Positions 21,971 through 33,697 of a stretch of 64,000 nucleotides of DNA are shown here, in pieces. The DNA lies in assembly GCF_964275005.1 (NCBI RefSeq), contig NC_092685.1, forward strand, positions 15,908,579-15,972,578, in the 5' to 3' direction. The notes beneath the pieces were generated by a model, which saw nothing but the letters and a program-made list of their open reading frames with translations, was not told the DNA's origin and ran no database searches. Within the stretch, counting starts at the first letter, position 1; every line of letters begins with the position of its first letter. The DNA comes from Diadema setosum (lineage: Eukaryota; Echinodermata; Echinoidea; Diadematoida; Diadematidae). A program made the position numbers and the translations under genes.

Positions 21971-22181
21971 TACTGTAAAACGAGGAATGTTCGCGTGCAC
22001 TTTAATTTCGCGAATTTCGCGAGCGCCAAGATTCGCGAAATTAAAATGCACGCGAAAGTTCTTGTTTACACTATATGCACTGAATGCCAGTGGCACTTCG
22101 CGAAAATTTCATGCTACGAAAAAGGCTGTCAGCTCCAATTCGCGAAAATTTCATGCCGCGAATATATCATGTTTTACAGTA
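21971..22181. mobile_element. TTTCGCGAA-type MITE, family A, young copy
   Basis: Ends TACTGTAAAACGAGGAATG and ATATCATGTTTTACAGTA, with intact TTCGCGTGCA, GCGAATTTCGCGAGCGCC, TTCGCGAAAATTTCATG. This is the cleanest family A copy in the window, 211 bp, and serves as a reference for the others. Confidence 0.8.
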
Positions 22182-22747
22182 TGTGCATTGTAGGATACTT
22201 TGGATTGAGCAGTGTTATGCTGCCGCATCACATTTGGTTCTGCGATACTGGCCACAATCTTGATGAATTTTATTTAAATTCAGTATGGAGTTGTGTCATT
22301 AAAAAGATGAAAATAAAATGTCATTCAAGCTTTGTTCAGGGGTTTATCATTGTCAAATCTTGACCTTTTGTGGGTATGCTTTCCCCCAATGCCCTGCTTT
22401 TTATTTGGTCAAAGGTCACCACATGTTATGTTTCTTGTGAGTGCTCTACATCCACATTTCTTGATGGATTTTTTATCAAAACCTATTTAGACCCATCATG
22501 CTGGAATTCAGACCCATATTGTTCCTGTTAGTGTGATTCCCAGTGTTCCATCTTACAAAGTGCTAAGGGTCAAATTTTGGTTTGGTGTCTTGTGAGGCAT
22601 TAAATGACAGATACATGTACGTGTGTATTGTCAAAATGTTGTACTCACTGTACTGTATTATGGTCAAATGTAGACTCTTGGCATTTTGTTGATGCTACCT
22701 TTTGTCTTTGATAACTTGTACATGTATATGCTCAACAGTACACACTT

Positions 22748-22776
22748 GAATGTTTGTCCCCCCCCCCCCCCCCCTT
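22748..22776. repeat. C-run
   Basis: Uninterrupted run of about 17 C near 22758-22774 in intergenic DNA. Confidence 0.8.
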
Positions 22777-22965
22777 AGTATGCATGTTTGTCACAGTATA
22801 TTCTAACTCCTGGGGTTTAAGGACCAGAGGTATACACTCCCATTGCATGGCAATGGACAATGTATGTGCATTTGCTGTGCAACTGCTTGCCCATGTGACC
22901 TGGTAAAATACAGTAGTTGTCTTCTTTCCTTTCAAAACACAGATTTGTAGCACAGTGTACAAGTA

Positions 22966-23153
22966 TACAGTGCATTCTCAATATAAAGAACATGGTTATA
23001 ACGAAATTCTAGTTACAATGAAGTAAAAATTCAGGCCGAAAAATTATCCGCTCTTTGTTCTTTATTGTTTGTTTGTTCGGTTGTAATGGAATTTCGATAT
23101 AACGAAAGAAAATTGCTGGTCCAAGGACTTCGTTATAACAGGAGTCCACTGTA
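22966..23153. mobile_element. TACAGTG-ended MITE with TTATAACGAA motifs
   Basis: Ends TACAGTGCATTCTCAATATAA and TTATAACAGGAGTCCACTGTA are inverted, with repeated TTATAACGAA and ATATAACGAAAG inside. TA ends fit the Tc1/mariner or pogo group. A degraded relative is at 26173-26343. Confidence 0.7.
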
Positions 23154-23289
23154 CACAATGTACATGTATAAGTTTTCAAAGTGGGTTGTTACATACATTG
23201 TATAACTATCTTTGTGTTTCAATGGACTCTGCAATAAAGAAAGGGTAAACAAATAAAACATGTTCAACTTGCCAATGACATTTATTTGA

Positions 23290-23400
23290 CAATGATACTC
23301 GATTCGATTCGATAAAATGATTATTTCGTAACAAAATAACATTTCGTAACAAAATGATCGTTTCGTCTATGAAATGACTGATTTCGTAACGAAATAAGCC
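23290..23400. repeat. Tandem TTTCGTAACAAAAT units
   Basis: About five imperfect 18-22 bp units built on TTTCGTAACAAAATGA, preceded by CGATTCGATTCGAT. Confidence 0.65.
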
Positions 23401-23409
23401 ATGCGACAC

Positions 23410-25351
23410 TTGGCACCCCATAAAAAACTATGGTCTTTGTTTGTGGTTTAAACCATGGACAAGATTGTACCACCTCTGTGAATTCGTGCCTAAGTGTGTA
23501 CAATGTGCGTGATTCAATGATTCTGCAAGGCTTACATGTCATAACATATTCAAAAGGAGAGCCACCTTGTCCATCATCAGATACCAGAAGGCTGTTTACT
23601 TCATTTTTTTAGTCTCAACTGTGCACTCACTGTCATGGTATACTGAATTCATATCAAGTGTTACTTACTTCAGATATACAATGTATCATGAGTAGCACCA
23701 CCTTTTGTTCTGATTTAGAAACACATACTATTGCAGTGCACTGTAGTGGAAGGTGGACACAGCAGAGAGCTGCAGAGAGAAGCAGGTATGCCTTAGAACC
23801 CGGAAGAGGCACGCAGTAATTCAGCCTCCTTGTACTCCTACTTCTACTTTTGGTCAGATTATACTCCTAAGTACACTACAGCTATAATGTACACTGTAAT
23901 TTCTTTGTCTGATGTGGCGAAAAAGTCATCCAGTGTCATTTGGCGATGGAAATGATTCAAATGCATTGTAGTTAAGACAAGCTCAGGGTCAGTCATCATC
24001 GGAATCAATAAAGAAAGGCCATCAATCCAAATGGACCATTATGATTCGCTACGAGTTTGTGAATGATTGAGTATGTATGGACTGATTGAGTTGAAGTGGA
24101 AATCAGAAGACTGAGTTCACGGAGTGGAGCAGCATGATTAGAAAAAAAAAAAAAAAAAGTGAAGCCTGGGGTATACTGCAGCATGCAGAAGGCCTAACCA
24201 GCACCTACATTAAGTACAATATGAATAATACAAAAAAAAAAAAATCTGTTTAACTTCACACAAGTATTTCAAGGTAATATCTTTCATCTTCCTTCTTTTC
24301 TGAAGGCTGTACAGAAGAATTTCCAGTACATTCCATCATACTGATACATGTAACAATGCTAAAACAAATATTCAATCCTAAGATTTCTCCGATCGACCGG
24401 ACATCCCTTTAATTTCTTCCAAACGCAGAAAATCAAAATTTGCACTATGGACAATACTAATGGCATTTGTGCCAACATATACGGGGATTATGTCTTTTCA
24501 GAATCACAAGTACACATGTGTAAACAAAACAAAAAATAATTGCCACGTGTATATGTGTTCATATTTCACTATAAACCCTACTCCTGTATGCTCTTCCCAT
24601 TTGAAAGGAGGGAGTATCAATTTTGGTTTTAGATTGCCCCATGACTGATGGGTGGCTCAATGTAAGGTAATACAACAGAAAAACATACAATTGACTCTGC
24701 ATTATGTCACTGGTGAACTACTGGTCTGTATTGGAGTGTTACCTTCAGAGGATTTCCCTCGAGCACCTTATCACGTTATTAAACCACACAATACATCTGT
24801 CTTCGATTTCACTGATCATCCTAATAAATAGCTTAGCCAGATATCTGCTCACTCATATAGTAGTCCTCAGTGGTTGCACAGGGTCCAAGAGAAGACTACG
24901 GCAATATTTTCATGCTTGTTTATTTTGTGATTTAGACTCTCTTTTGATGTACATTAACTTGCACAACATCTCATAATCTCTGATCTTTGGTTGCAATTTC
25001 TCACAGCTCTGTTCTCCACAGAGGGAGGGGGAGTAGAGTGGGTGCAGGTGCAACTTTCATTGACACACCGCTCTACTCATCATCCCTTCATTCACAGATA
25101 TCCTCTTTCCTTCATGTGTTTTTTCTCTGGAAGCAGATGTCCATGTTTGCGAGAGGGGAGTCAGGCCTGCTGCTCCCATGGGCTTGACTAAACGAAGCTC
25201 ATCACATCACATCAGCTACGTGTTCTCCCACATGCACAGGAGAAGTGGTAGGCTGTAGTGTGTCCTCAATAAACAAGCCATTTTGTCTTCGTCGATGGCT
25301 CACTTCATCCATCTTCCATGACGATAATCATAGCCCTGTGAGACTGGTATA
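23410..25351. other. Convergent intergenic region COX20-GPATCH11
   Basis: Holds the 3' ends of both genes. A minus-strand AATAAA (TTTATT on plus, near 24918) could end GPATCH11. No other gene, RNA or clear repeat seen. Confidence 0.35.
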
Positions 25352-28300
25352 CTACCTGTGTACCTCTGCATTGTCTCCCGGACAGTTTTCTGCCAAGTCT
25401 TTCTCATCTGTAGACATACACAAAAATAAATTTGGCTCTATCAGTTCTAAATTTCAATAATTTGAATAAACACACAATAACCCGCTGCATGCAATAAGGA
25501 TTTAGAACCAACACTGGCTGTCGCCAGAAGCCTGGTGATCTACTGGGGAATACACCTGTCCAGTGATCAGGTCATAGGTTTGAATCCTGCCCGAGTATGC
25601 ATGCCCATGATTTTTTTTTGTCTTGGCTGCTACTAAACACTGATTAATTTGATTTTTACATATACCCCACATATGTAAATATAGGACAATTTGTTAATCA
25701 GTTGCAATAGTTCTTGGAATTATGGAATACAACATGAAGACCCATTTATCAGTCTTACCAGCAAACTTGAACCAAAGAATTTTGAATTAAAAGATTTGCG
25801 CAACTGGCATACCTGAATAGTAACTTCTCTGGCACATTCAATAATATAAATGCACTGGATATCCTCCCCAATGTAGGAATCCATGATTTTTTCTTTCTTT
25901 CTTTTTTTTTTTTTTTTTTTTTTAAAGAAAAATACTTTTTTTCTTTCTGTCCCTGTGATTCTGTATTACCGATACAACCGACTTGTGAAATTATCTTAGA
26001 AGTTGCAATATGTAAAATATTACACACGTGAAATATATGGCTATATACAGTACCTAATATTCTGTATTAACACATGTAATCAAAGTAATATGAAGATGGA
26101 AACTAGGTTAGCTTTGACAGCTACAACGGAAAACTGAAAGTACAACCAACCCATAGCTTCACTGCAATGCAATACAGTGCACACCTGGTACAACAAAGTC
26201 CTTGGGACCGACGGTTTCCTTTCATTGTATTGAAATTTTGTTATAGCTGGACAGTACAGTGTTTAAAGATATATAGATGATAGTTTTGGAACCTAAATTT
26301 TGATGTGGTTGTAACAAGAATTTTGTTATAACCCGACTGTGGTGCATGCATATTCCTTTTGCCTGCAATCAAATCTAGCTTGACACTACAGAGAGGTAAC
26401 CATCCTTAATTTGCAAAAGACCTTCAAATGTTTCAAATGAAAAGTAGCTCACTGAGGCTGAACAGCTACCCATGTGGTAGACATAGTCATTTGCAACACG
26501 CAATTCTCTCTACCCCAGTTGTTTAAATGCAATTACAAAATCTTTAACACATGAAAGTTTGTGACTTCAAGAATTAAACAAGTGCAAGGTGAAAGTACGT
26601 TGTGTTCAGACTCCTGTCCATGGTCGGTGTAGATACTTAGTACTCACCATTAAATGTTGCCCCACACCATACACAGTATCTATGATGAGTTCTCAGGTAC
26701 ACTGTAAGCTGTGATAACTTTTCTCCAGCCTGCATATGACAGAATGAAACATGAGCAATGTGAAAAATCTAAGACGGTTGAGATGAGATCAATCATATTT
26801 ACTTAAAAAGATATTGGTGGCCAATAGGAAAAAATGCATCCACATGAAAAACCTTTTCCTCTCTTTCTGATAATATGATACCTTTACACCATAATTATAT
26901 ACATAAAGTTAGGTACAGGAGTGCTCCAGAAGCGATTCGACTTTAATGCCCTTTTGAAATTGTTTATTCAGAGTCTATGCCCACCGAGACTACACACGAA
27001 GTGGCTGAGAGGCATAACTGTCATGGTAATCTTCACGCATGCAAGAACCTCAAATATATGCACAGCACACGCTACACACCACTTTTGGAGCACTCTTAAT
27101 GTTGGTGAATGTTTTTACTAGAGTTAGAGTGCTTCAGGATTGCTCCTGAACCTAACCTCAAGAAGGGTATACCTATGCTTCGCAGCTACTCTCTGTTCAT
27201 ACAAAGTTTAGAGCATTTTAAGACCATTCCTGGAGCACTTTTAATGCCTGGTATAAATTATGTATCTCTCTGTGGACCTTTAATTCCCTCCCTTAAATCT
27301 TCACTGAAGATGAAATTACTGTGTCCAAATTGTAAACATAAGGGGGTTCACCTGTCACAAACTGTATTTCACTGTGATACTATCATGCTCCTCAAAAATT
27401 TGAAATCAAACCCTCTACAAAACCTTGGGAAAATACTTTTATAAAAAAATATAGTAACAAAGAAAACAAAAAGTTGACTCATGACTGACACAGAGCAAAG
27501 TGTAAGTTGTACAAGTTATTGCTTGACTAACTTTCATAGGGGTGGTAAATTACGATATTTCCATCCCATAATCACAAGTATTTTGAATAATTTGCAGTAT
27601 ATACCAATAAAATAAACTTAAATGAACTAACACTGTCAAATGCATTCCTACAAAACTATGCTGGTCAATTCTCAAAAGCACCTTTTCAACCATAATTCCA
27701 AACATCAGTCCTCACCGTAAGTTCGTCATCCTCATTTTCTTCTTTTTCTTTCTCTTCTCCATCATCTTCTTCTTCTTCCTCCTCCTCCTCCTCCTCCTCC
27801 TCCTCTGTATAGCCTGGAAGCATTTGTTTGGGCCAATACCAAGTAACTTCAGGCTCACTGAGTCCCTAGGAGGAGAACAATTAGCACCAATAATTTTCCA
27901 TATAATCACTTGAATATGATATCTGAACAAAAACTTAAAGATACATAACCTATCATTCATACACCCAGAATTTAGCACATACGATACGACAATGAGTGTG
28001 AAACTATTGGCCTAGTCCCAAGAGATCACACAAAATGTTCACTCTATTATATACAAGAAATTATGAAACACACTCCCACATAAACAATAAAAAACCCTAC
28101 TTCCAAAACCCTATCTAATGTTGCAGCTCAGACACAGTGTGGTTTGGAGATTGCATTTGTTTAAGTCTGCTTGTTTCTCTTTCAAGAAATATCTTCCTCT
28201 CCATTTCTTTTTCTATTTATTTAAAAATGGTTACAAGATTCAGCAGTATATTTCATTCATGGCAAACAAAATGCACTTCCTGCGCACCCAATCTTCTTTT

Positions 28301-31300
28301 TCAGATTTCTAGAATTTAGATTGCAACCAACAAATTTCTAAATGCATGAACACAGACAGCTATTACAAAAGCCCTTTTAGCAGAAGTTGTGTGTGTATGT
28401 GTGTATGTTCTCGTAAATGATTTCAATTGTGAAAATATTGCTGTGTTTCACTTCAGGCAAACAGGGATATATTTCACACCAGGTATGCATGTGCACGTAT
28501 ACTAGTATATCTTCCTTTTTTAATGAAAAGGCGCCCTCTTAAGGCCCTGGGGTACCTAAATAATATGGGTAAAAGGCAGCTGCCCATTCTGCATGAAATA
28601 TGTGAACTGCATATGGGCAGATAGTAATTCACACTGTTCGAATGAGGAAAATTTTTTTACATGTATCCTTGATTGATGTGTATGCACCTATACATTACAT
28701 GACGCCTAATTTTACTTACTTACCCAAGTTTAAGTAACAGTTTTAGTGGTTTTTCATTTTAATAAGCCAATTTATTGGAATACAGAAAAAAATCACAAAC
28801 AAGTAACTGAATGTGCCCGGTCACCATAAGCATACTATCATATCCCCAGTCAGGTATGAGAATGTGCGTGTGTGTGTGTGTGTGCGCGTGTGTGTGTGTC
28901 TGTGTCTGTGTGTGTGTGCGCAAGTGTTTGTGTCCACATCATCTGGATGAGACACCTAGGATAAATGACACTCACTTCTCCATGGTCGAGGTGCGCACAG
29001 GCTTTCTGGCTGTTGTACAGGTCATGCTCTGCTTCCTTCTCCAAGAACCTATCGCTCTGATGCCTCAGAAAGTTGCCTTTTCTGCTGACCTCCATTTTGA
29101 CCCGCTTCCGTGCCATCACTTCCCGCATCCGCTCCATCTCAGCTTGCTTTCGCTTGAGTTCTGTCTGTTGACCCAGGCCACCTCTGCCTGCATGGCACAA
29201 GCATGCAAAAAAGCATGTGACCGCTGCAACAAAAGGATCCTAAAGTCGCTGACGGCTGAGCCGAGAAAAACGAGTTTGAAGTCACATCATCAAAAATGGT
29301 CAAAACAATCGGATTTCTATTTTTGGCATAATTTTGTAGTCTAATGTTTTGTCTATCATCTGCCGAAATTTTGAAGCTAAATGATCAAAAGAAAGGCAAA
29401 AAATCCGCGTTTTTCTGGGCCTTGATTTTCTGACTTTCAAGGTAACAGAAACGTGTCCGAAGATTTGGATTTAGCGCCGCAGCTAGACTCCGCCCCTAGC
29501 AACGAGGGAGTGATCTTATTGGTCAGTGCGTGGCATCCTGATTACTGATTGGTCGTGCGTAGATCGCTGGCGCTAAGCTTGAATGAACATCGCATTGGTC
29601 ACTAGGAGCTGTCTCCTATTGTTAAGCGGTGAAAACTGTCTCGCCTCCCCTTGACCATGATGGTGTCGGAAGGAAAACTCTGAAGGCGTTTTTCTTGAAA
29701 CTCTGATTTCCTCAACCACTTGACATGCGATAATAAAATCATCGATATCTCCACAACTTAGTACTTTTATGGGTTGGGTTACATATGAAATTAAAGTAGA
29801 AGAGTAAGGAAATTATGCCATGCCATTTTCAGAAAATTGTCCTCCCCCGACTTTCGGATCCTTTGTTGTAGCGGGTCACATATGTTCCAAAATCTTGGAT
29901 TTATATCCTTATTGATGCATTTCTTGATTGGCAACATCTTTCATGTTACTTCCTTTCTCTGATTTATCATAACATTTGTCAGTCTGCTTTGTGCAAAGCT
30001 GTGTCCTTCTACCTGTGGCTTGATGGGCTGAATCAACAACACTTAGTACTTTCACTGATTCCATAAAGATGATGAAACATAGATCAGTATACACATATGA
30101 CACAAATTTTATAAAAAGCATTTCCAGTCACCATATTTGTAGTATTATTATAGTACCTTGATTGTCCTTTCAATTTGACATTCCAATAATCCAACTTGCC
30201 TGTTTTAATTTCAATTCCAATCGGTTCAGCTCTTCCAGTTCCTAAAACAGATAAGAAAAATAAATAGGATTAATTGGCATTACATTCATCTGCACATCAA
30301 ATGACACATGTGTATAGCAGTCTTTCATGGTTAAAAAAACAATCAATTTAGAGCAGATACATGGTAGCAAACATTACATGATATCTTGTCATGCTTCAAA
30401 CAGAATTGAAACTAATATGTTAATTTAAACAAAAGTTAACAATGAGTAACTAGAAAGTTGATTTATCCTTTGTTTATCAAATGTATAAGGTACACAATTT
30501 CTGTAAAGTGTTCGATGTGCATTTTAAAGAGTACAAGTCCAAGAGAAAGGGAAAAGCACACAACAGTCTTACCACCTGCACATCCTGAGGGAAGAAAAAT
30601 TATATATGAAGATTATATGATATATACAATGTCAAATAAACTGAAAAAATTAATGCCATGTTCATATAATCCAACATGGACTGTTTAATCTTACTCTGCT
30701 GTTCTGAAAGTAATATGCATTCCTATGCTCATATCTAAATTATGGTAATGAATATAATTGCAATATTATCAAAATGACAGCACAGTGTACTGACATATCT
30801 TTCATTCTCTCAAAACAAAAACAAAAAACAAAACAAAACATACCTGTCTTGCCCAGTCCACTTCCATGCTTGTAGCCCATCTTTTGGAGCATGGCAAAGC
30901 CCTTGCTTTCTGTGGATATTGCACTGTTGAGGCCCTTCTGTCTCTGCTCCTCCTCATGCTGCTTTACTGGTTTGAACTTAGCTTTGTTCTTTTGGTTTGC
31001 CTGTCTCCGCTTCTCATCCTGTCTGTGCTGTCTGGCGGCCCTGCCCCATGACAGCTGACCAGGCTTTGATTCTTTGCTGAAAATCAATGGAGGTTTGAAA
31101 TTTGAGACTAGGATGACATGAACATACACACCATGTGCACTGAAGCATGTAAGATGAACTGAACAAAGCCTTCCATCTAGATCTAGATCTAGATGAGTTG
31201 GGACTGCCAGCTAAAGATTGAGATTGACTTAATAAAAAAAGATGCCTGATTATGAGAGTCATAGGGCTTGATTCAGCCATGTCATATCTAATACCATGAT

Positions 31301-33429
31301 ACCATCAGTAGCAGACAAGACACAATGGCAACAAGGTTTATTGTTATGCTCATGGCCTTAATTCATGGTTTTCAAGAGCAACTACTTTAATGTATAAGCT
31401 GTTATTTTCACGAGGGATTAACCCTATTCCCACCGGGGGGGGGGGGGGGGGGGGCATTTTGGCCCCCCTCAACGTTTCGCGTGATTATTCCACAACGCTT
31501 CAATATTATTGTTGAGGATATTGAAAAGAATATGTTCACCGAAAAATAGAAGTCTTGGAGCCTTATTTTTTGATTTTTAAGCAAACAAATATATGTTTAC
31601 ATAAATTAGCATAAATTAATATAAAATACATGAATTAAAATTTGAAAAATCTAACCATGCAGTCTCGTAGATTACATTGGCCTCTATCTCAGTGCAAATT
31701 TTCGTGAGGATCGCGCAACCCACGACTGAGATCTGAAGGGGGGGGGGGGGGGGGCCAAGAAGGATCCCCCCAGTTGGTTTCAAGTCCCTCAAAAAACCCG
31801 GTGGGATTAGGGTCAATTTTCGCGAATTTCGCGAATCACAGTTGGGCCATGAATTTAACAACACGCAAAAATGTCACCATGCGCTAAGGTAATAGTGCGC
31901 TTATGAAGGCCTCTGTGTGAGTTTGCGAAAGCAACATCTTGCGAAAATGGCTGTGACCTCTTCATTCACAAGAATATCTGTACGCGAAAATAACAGTGTA
32001 TACAGTATTCCATTTCGTCTTGAACACAAAAAATTTGTCCTTTACAAAACACGTATACAGGCAGGTATTGAATTTGTAAGGTATGTGTACATAATGTATA
32101 CATTTGTACATGTAGTACAATAGCAGAACTTTGTTTGAGTATCAGACCCTGGCTCTGTGGGCAAAGTGTACACTACGTGTACCTCCTCACAGATATCCTA
32201 TAACAGTAAAACACAGTGACAACTGATGTACAGTGTACTTGCTGGTTAGAGTCTGAGCAATATTGAATAAAAGGGAAAGTACTGATACCATTTTTGTTGT
32301 TGTTGATAATTTCAAGTGGAATGATTCTCTAGTAAGTAATCCACTGACATTGTTCTCTGACAGTGACACTTTACCCTTCAGAGTTAACGCTAACAGAAGC
32401 ACACATATAATAACACAATTTTTAATAGTTGTTATCAATATCAGTAGGAGAGTGTAAATTCATTGTATTTTAAATACTGGATGCATATTTTTGGTTGCTC
32501 TGAATTCCGTTTTCAGAGGATGAAATTTCGAACAAAAATAATACTAAAAATATATTCAAAACATTCTGAAATTACGAATTTTGCAAAATCATGTGAATTA
32601 TTCACTCCATTTTTTTGAAAATATACTTCAAGTTAACCCCTCTACAAAAATTTATCTTTTAGCGCGGTGCAAACTCGCATAATTCCAGACCTGATTTTTG
32701 TAATGGAATACTCATTCATGCACCAGAATCATTATTCATACCCACGATTCACCGTACACATTTGTACCGAGTGGACGACAAAGAGAAAAATAGCAAATGA
32801 GGCTCAAATTTCATACTGTACGGTAAAAGGTCTATCATAACATAAAAGTAATTAAAACATTTCAAATGATTCTACGCGATAAAACCTTGTGAAAAAAATT
32901 GAATATCTTCTTCTAAAATCTTCTAAAGGTGAGATGTGATATTATCATCAGTTTTTGGTTTTGGCAAAGCCTTTATTCAGATTTAGACATATTCATCCAA
33001 TAAACTTAAATTTACTGTACATCCGAACGAACAAATTACACGGAATCAAATGACTGATGAAGCACGGATTCAGTTATTTCTAACGTCAGAGTGAGCTTTT
33101 AACCACCGTCCGTACTAGTAGAAGGTGGGGTTCTAGGCCTAGTAATTTTAAAATTAGATCAGGAAGTAACGTTAGATATATCTGCTATATACAGTACAGG
33201 ACACATCATCACATATTTTTGAAGGTGTGGGACTGATCACGAGCCGGCTGCTTTTTAGCAGTGTTTTGCTGGCGGTGCCTTCCTAGCTTCCCAGAATTAA
33301 TGGCTTACATTTATTCCGCATGGAACCATCCAAATGCTATGAATAAAACAACAGAAAGGATAAATAGAATTACCTTTCTACAAGAAAACTATCTGACATA
33401 TAGTCCTCTTCTTCCCCGCTGTCAGTCAT
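25352..33429 (-). CDS. GPATCH11: G-patch domain protein GPATCH11 (CCDC75), complete, 7 exons
   Basis: Coding exons on the minus strand: 33429-33374, 31076-30844, 30241-30200, 29187-28976, 27865-27716, 26729-26648, 25407-25352; 276 aa. GPATCH11 is a nuclear and centrosomal G-patch protein of poorly known role, probably a partner of a DEAH RNA helicase. The N-terminus MTDSGEEEDYMSDSF matches the human EEDYMSDSF motif. A basic coiled-coil follows, then the G-patch (GFAMLQKMGYKHGSGLGKTG, TGRAEPIGIEIKTGRGGLG), a long charged coiled-coil, the EVTWYWP block, thirteen consecutive glutamates, and a C-terminal zinc-finger-like YCVWCGATFNDEKDLAENCPG. Intron 3 has a GC donor (ACAG/GCAAGT); the other introns are GT-AG. 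All exon phases agree. Confidence 0.93.
25512..25700 (+). mobile_element. tRNA-derived SINE fragment, plus strand
   Basis: Contains an A-box-like TGATCTACTGGGG and, 45 bases on, a near-perfect B box GGTTTGAATCC, followed by GAGTATGCATGCCC and a T run. The order and spacing suit a tRNA-like SINE head. It does not fold as a complete tRNA by eye. Lies in the GPATCH11 last intron. Confidence 0.45.
26173..26343. mobile_element. Degraded TACAGTG-ended MITE
   Basis: TACAGTGCACACCTGGTACAAC at the left and GAATTTTGTTATAACCCGAC at the right, with internal TTTGTTATAGC, resemble 22966-23153 with most CG lost. Confidence 0.5.
28865..28920. repeat. Imperfect (GT)n/(GC)n microsatellite
   Basis: GTGTGT tract with GCGC and TCTG interruptions in GPATCH11 intron 4, about 55 bases past the exon 4 donor. 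Confidence 0.85.
29217..29879. mobile_element. GTGACC-ended MITE next to a splice acceptor
   Basis: Ends GTGACCGCTGCAACAAAAGG and CCTTTGTTGTAGCGGGTCAC are inverted, continued by ATCC(T/G)AAAGTC; total inverted repeat about 33 bp. AT flanks both sides. The 660 bp interior is non-coding and includes three CCAAT/ATTGG-like words (TTATTGGTC, GATTGGTCG, CATTGGTCA). It lies in GPATCH11 intron 3, only 29 bases from the acceptor of exon 4. Confidence 0.75.
31390..32010. mobile_element. TTTCGCG-type MITE interrupted by a TTAA element (family D)
   Basis: Left end TGTATAAGCTGTTATTTTCACG and right end CGCGAAAATAACAGTGTATACA are inverted. The part right of the insertion reads TTTTCGCGAATTTCGCGAATC. It is split by 31418-31816. 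GPATCH11 intron 1. Confidence 0.6.
31418..31816. mobile_element. piggyBac-like short element, nested
   Basis: TTAA at 31418 followed by CCCTATTCCCACCGGG; the other end reads CCCGGTGGGATTAGGG then TCAA (a decayed TTAA). Long G runs sit just inside both ends, as in 9043-9820. No coding capacity. Confidence 0.7.
32011..33373. other. GPATCH11 intron 1 remainder, nothing recognised
   Basis: AT-rich intron without inverted termini, tandem arrays or conserved frames. Confidence 0.4.
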
Positions 33430-33697
33430 CTTCTCGTCGCCCCTCCGGATTCAGTGGCCGCTGAGCGAGAGCGCGCACTATGTACCACGCTGCGCGCGCA
33501 GCAGATACAGATGGATCTCACGAAGAAACGCTACGGAACATCAAATCGCCCGTCGACCGTCAACCATCGAGATCATAGTACTGGAGCTGGAATTGTTTTT
33601 TATTTGAAAATAAAAAAGTAATCTTTTTCATTTCTGTAACCGGAGTTATGCATTTAACGATATTTCCCTCCATGTTGTTGGGATTTTGATATTGTAT
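33430..33697 (-). promoter_or_regulatory. Probable GPATCH11 promoter and 5' untranslated region
   Basis: Immediately upstream of the GPATCH11 ATG is a short GC- and CpG-rich block (GCGAGAGCGCGCACTATG, GCTGCGCGCGCAGCAG, around 33465-33505) in an otherwise AT-rich setting, typical of a housekeeping promoter. The exact start site is not visible. Confidence 0.45.

Noticed and set aside
27109-27444. 111-codon plus-strand frame
   Set aside because: Lies antisense in a GPATCH11 intron, has no family resemblance and no initiation context.
29004-29344. 177-codon plus-strand frame over GPATCH11 exon 4
   Set aside because: Antisense shadow of a real coding exon.
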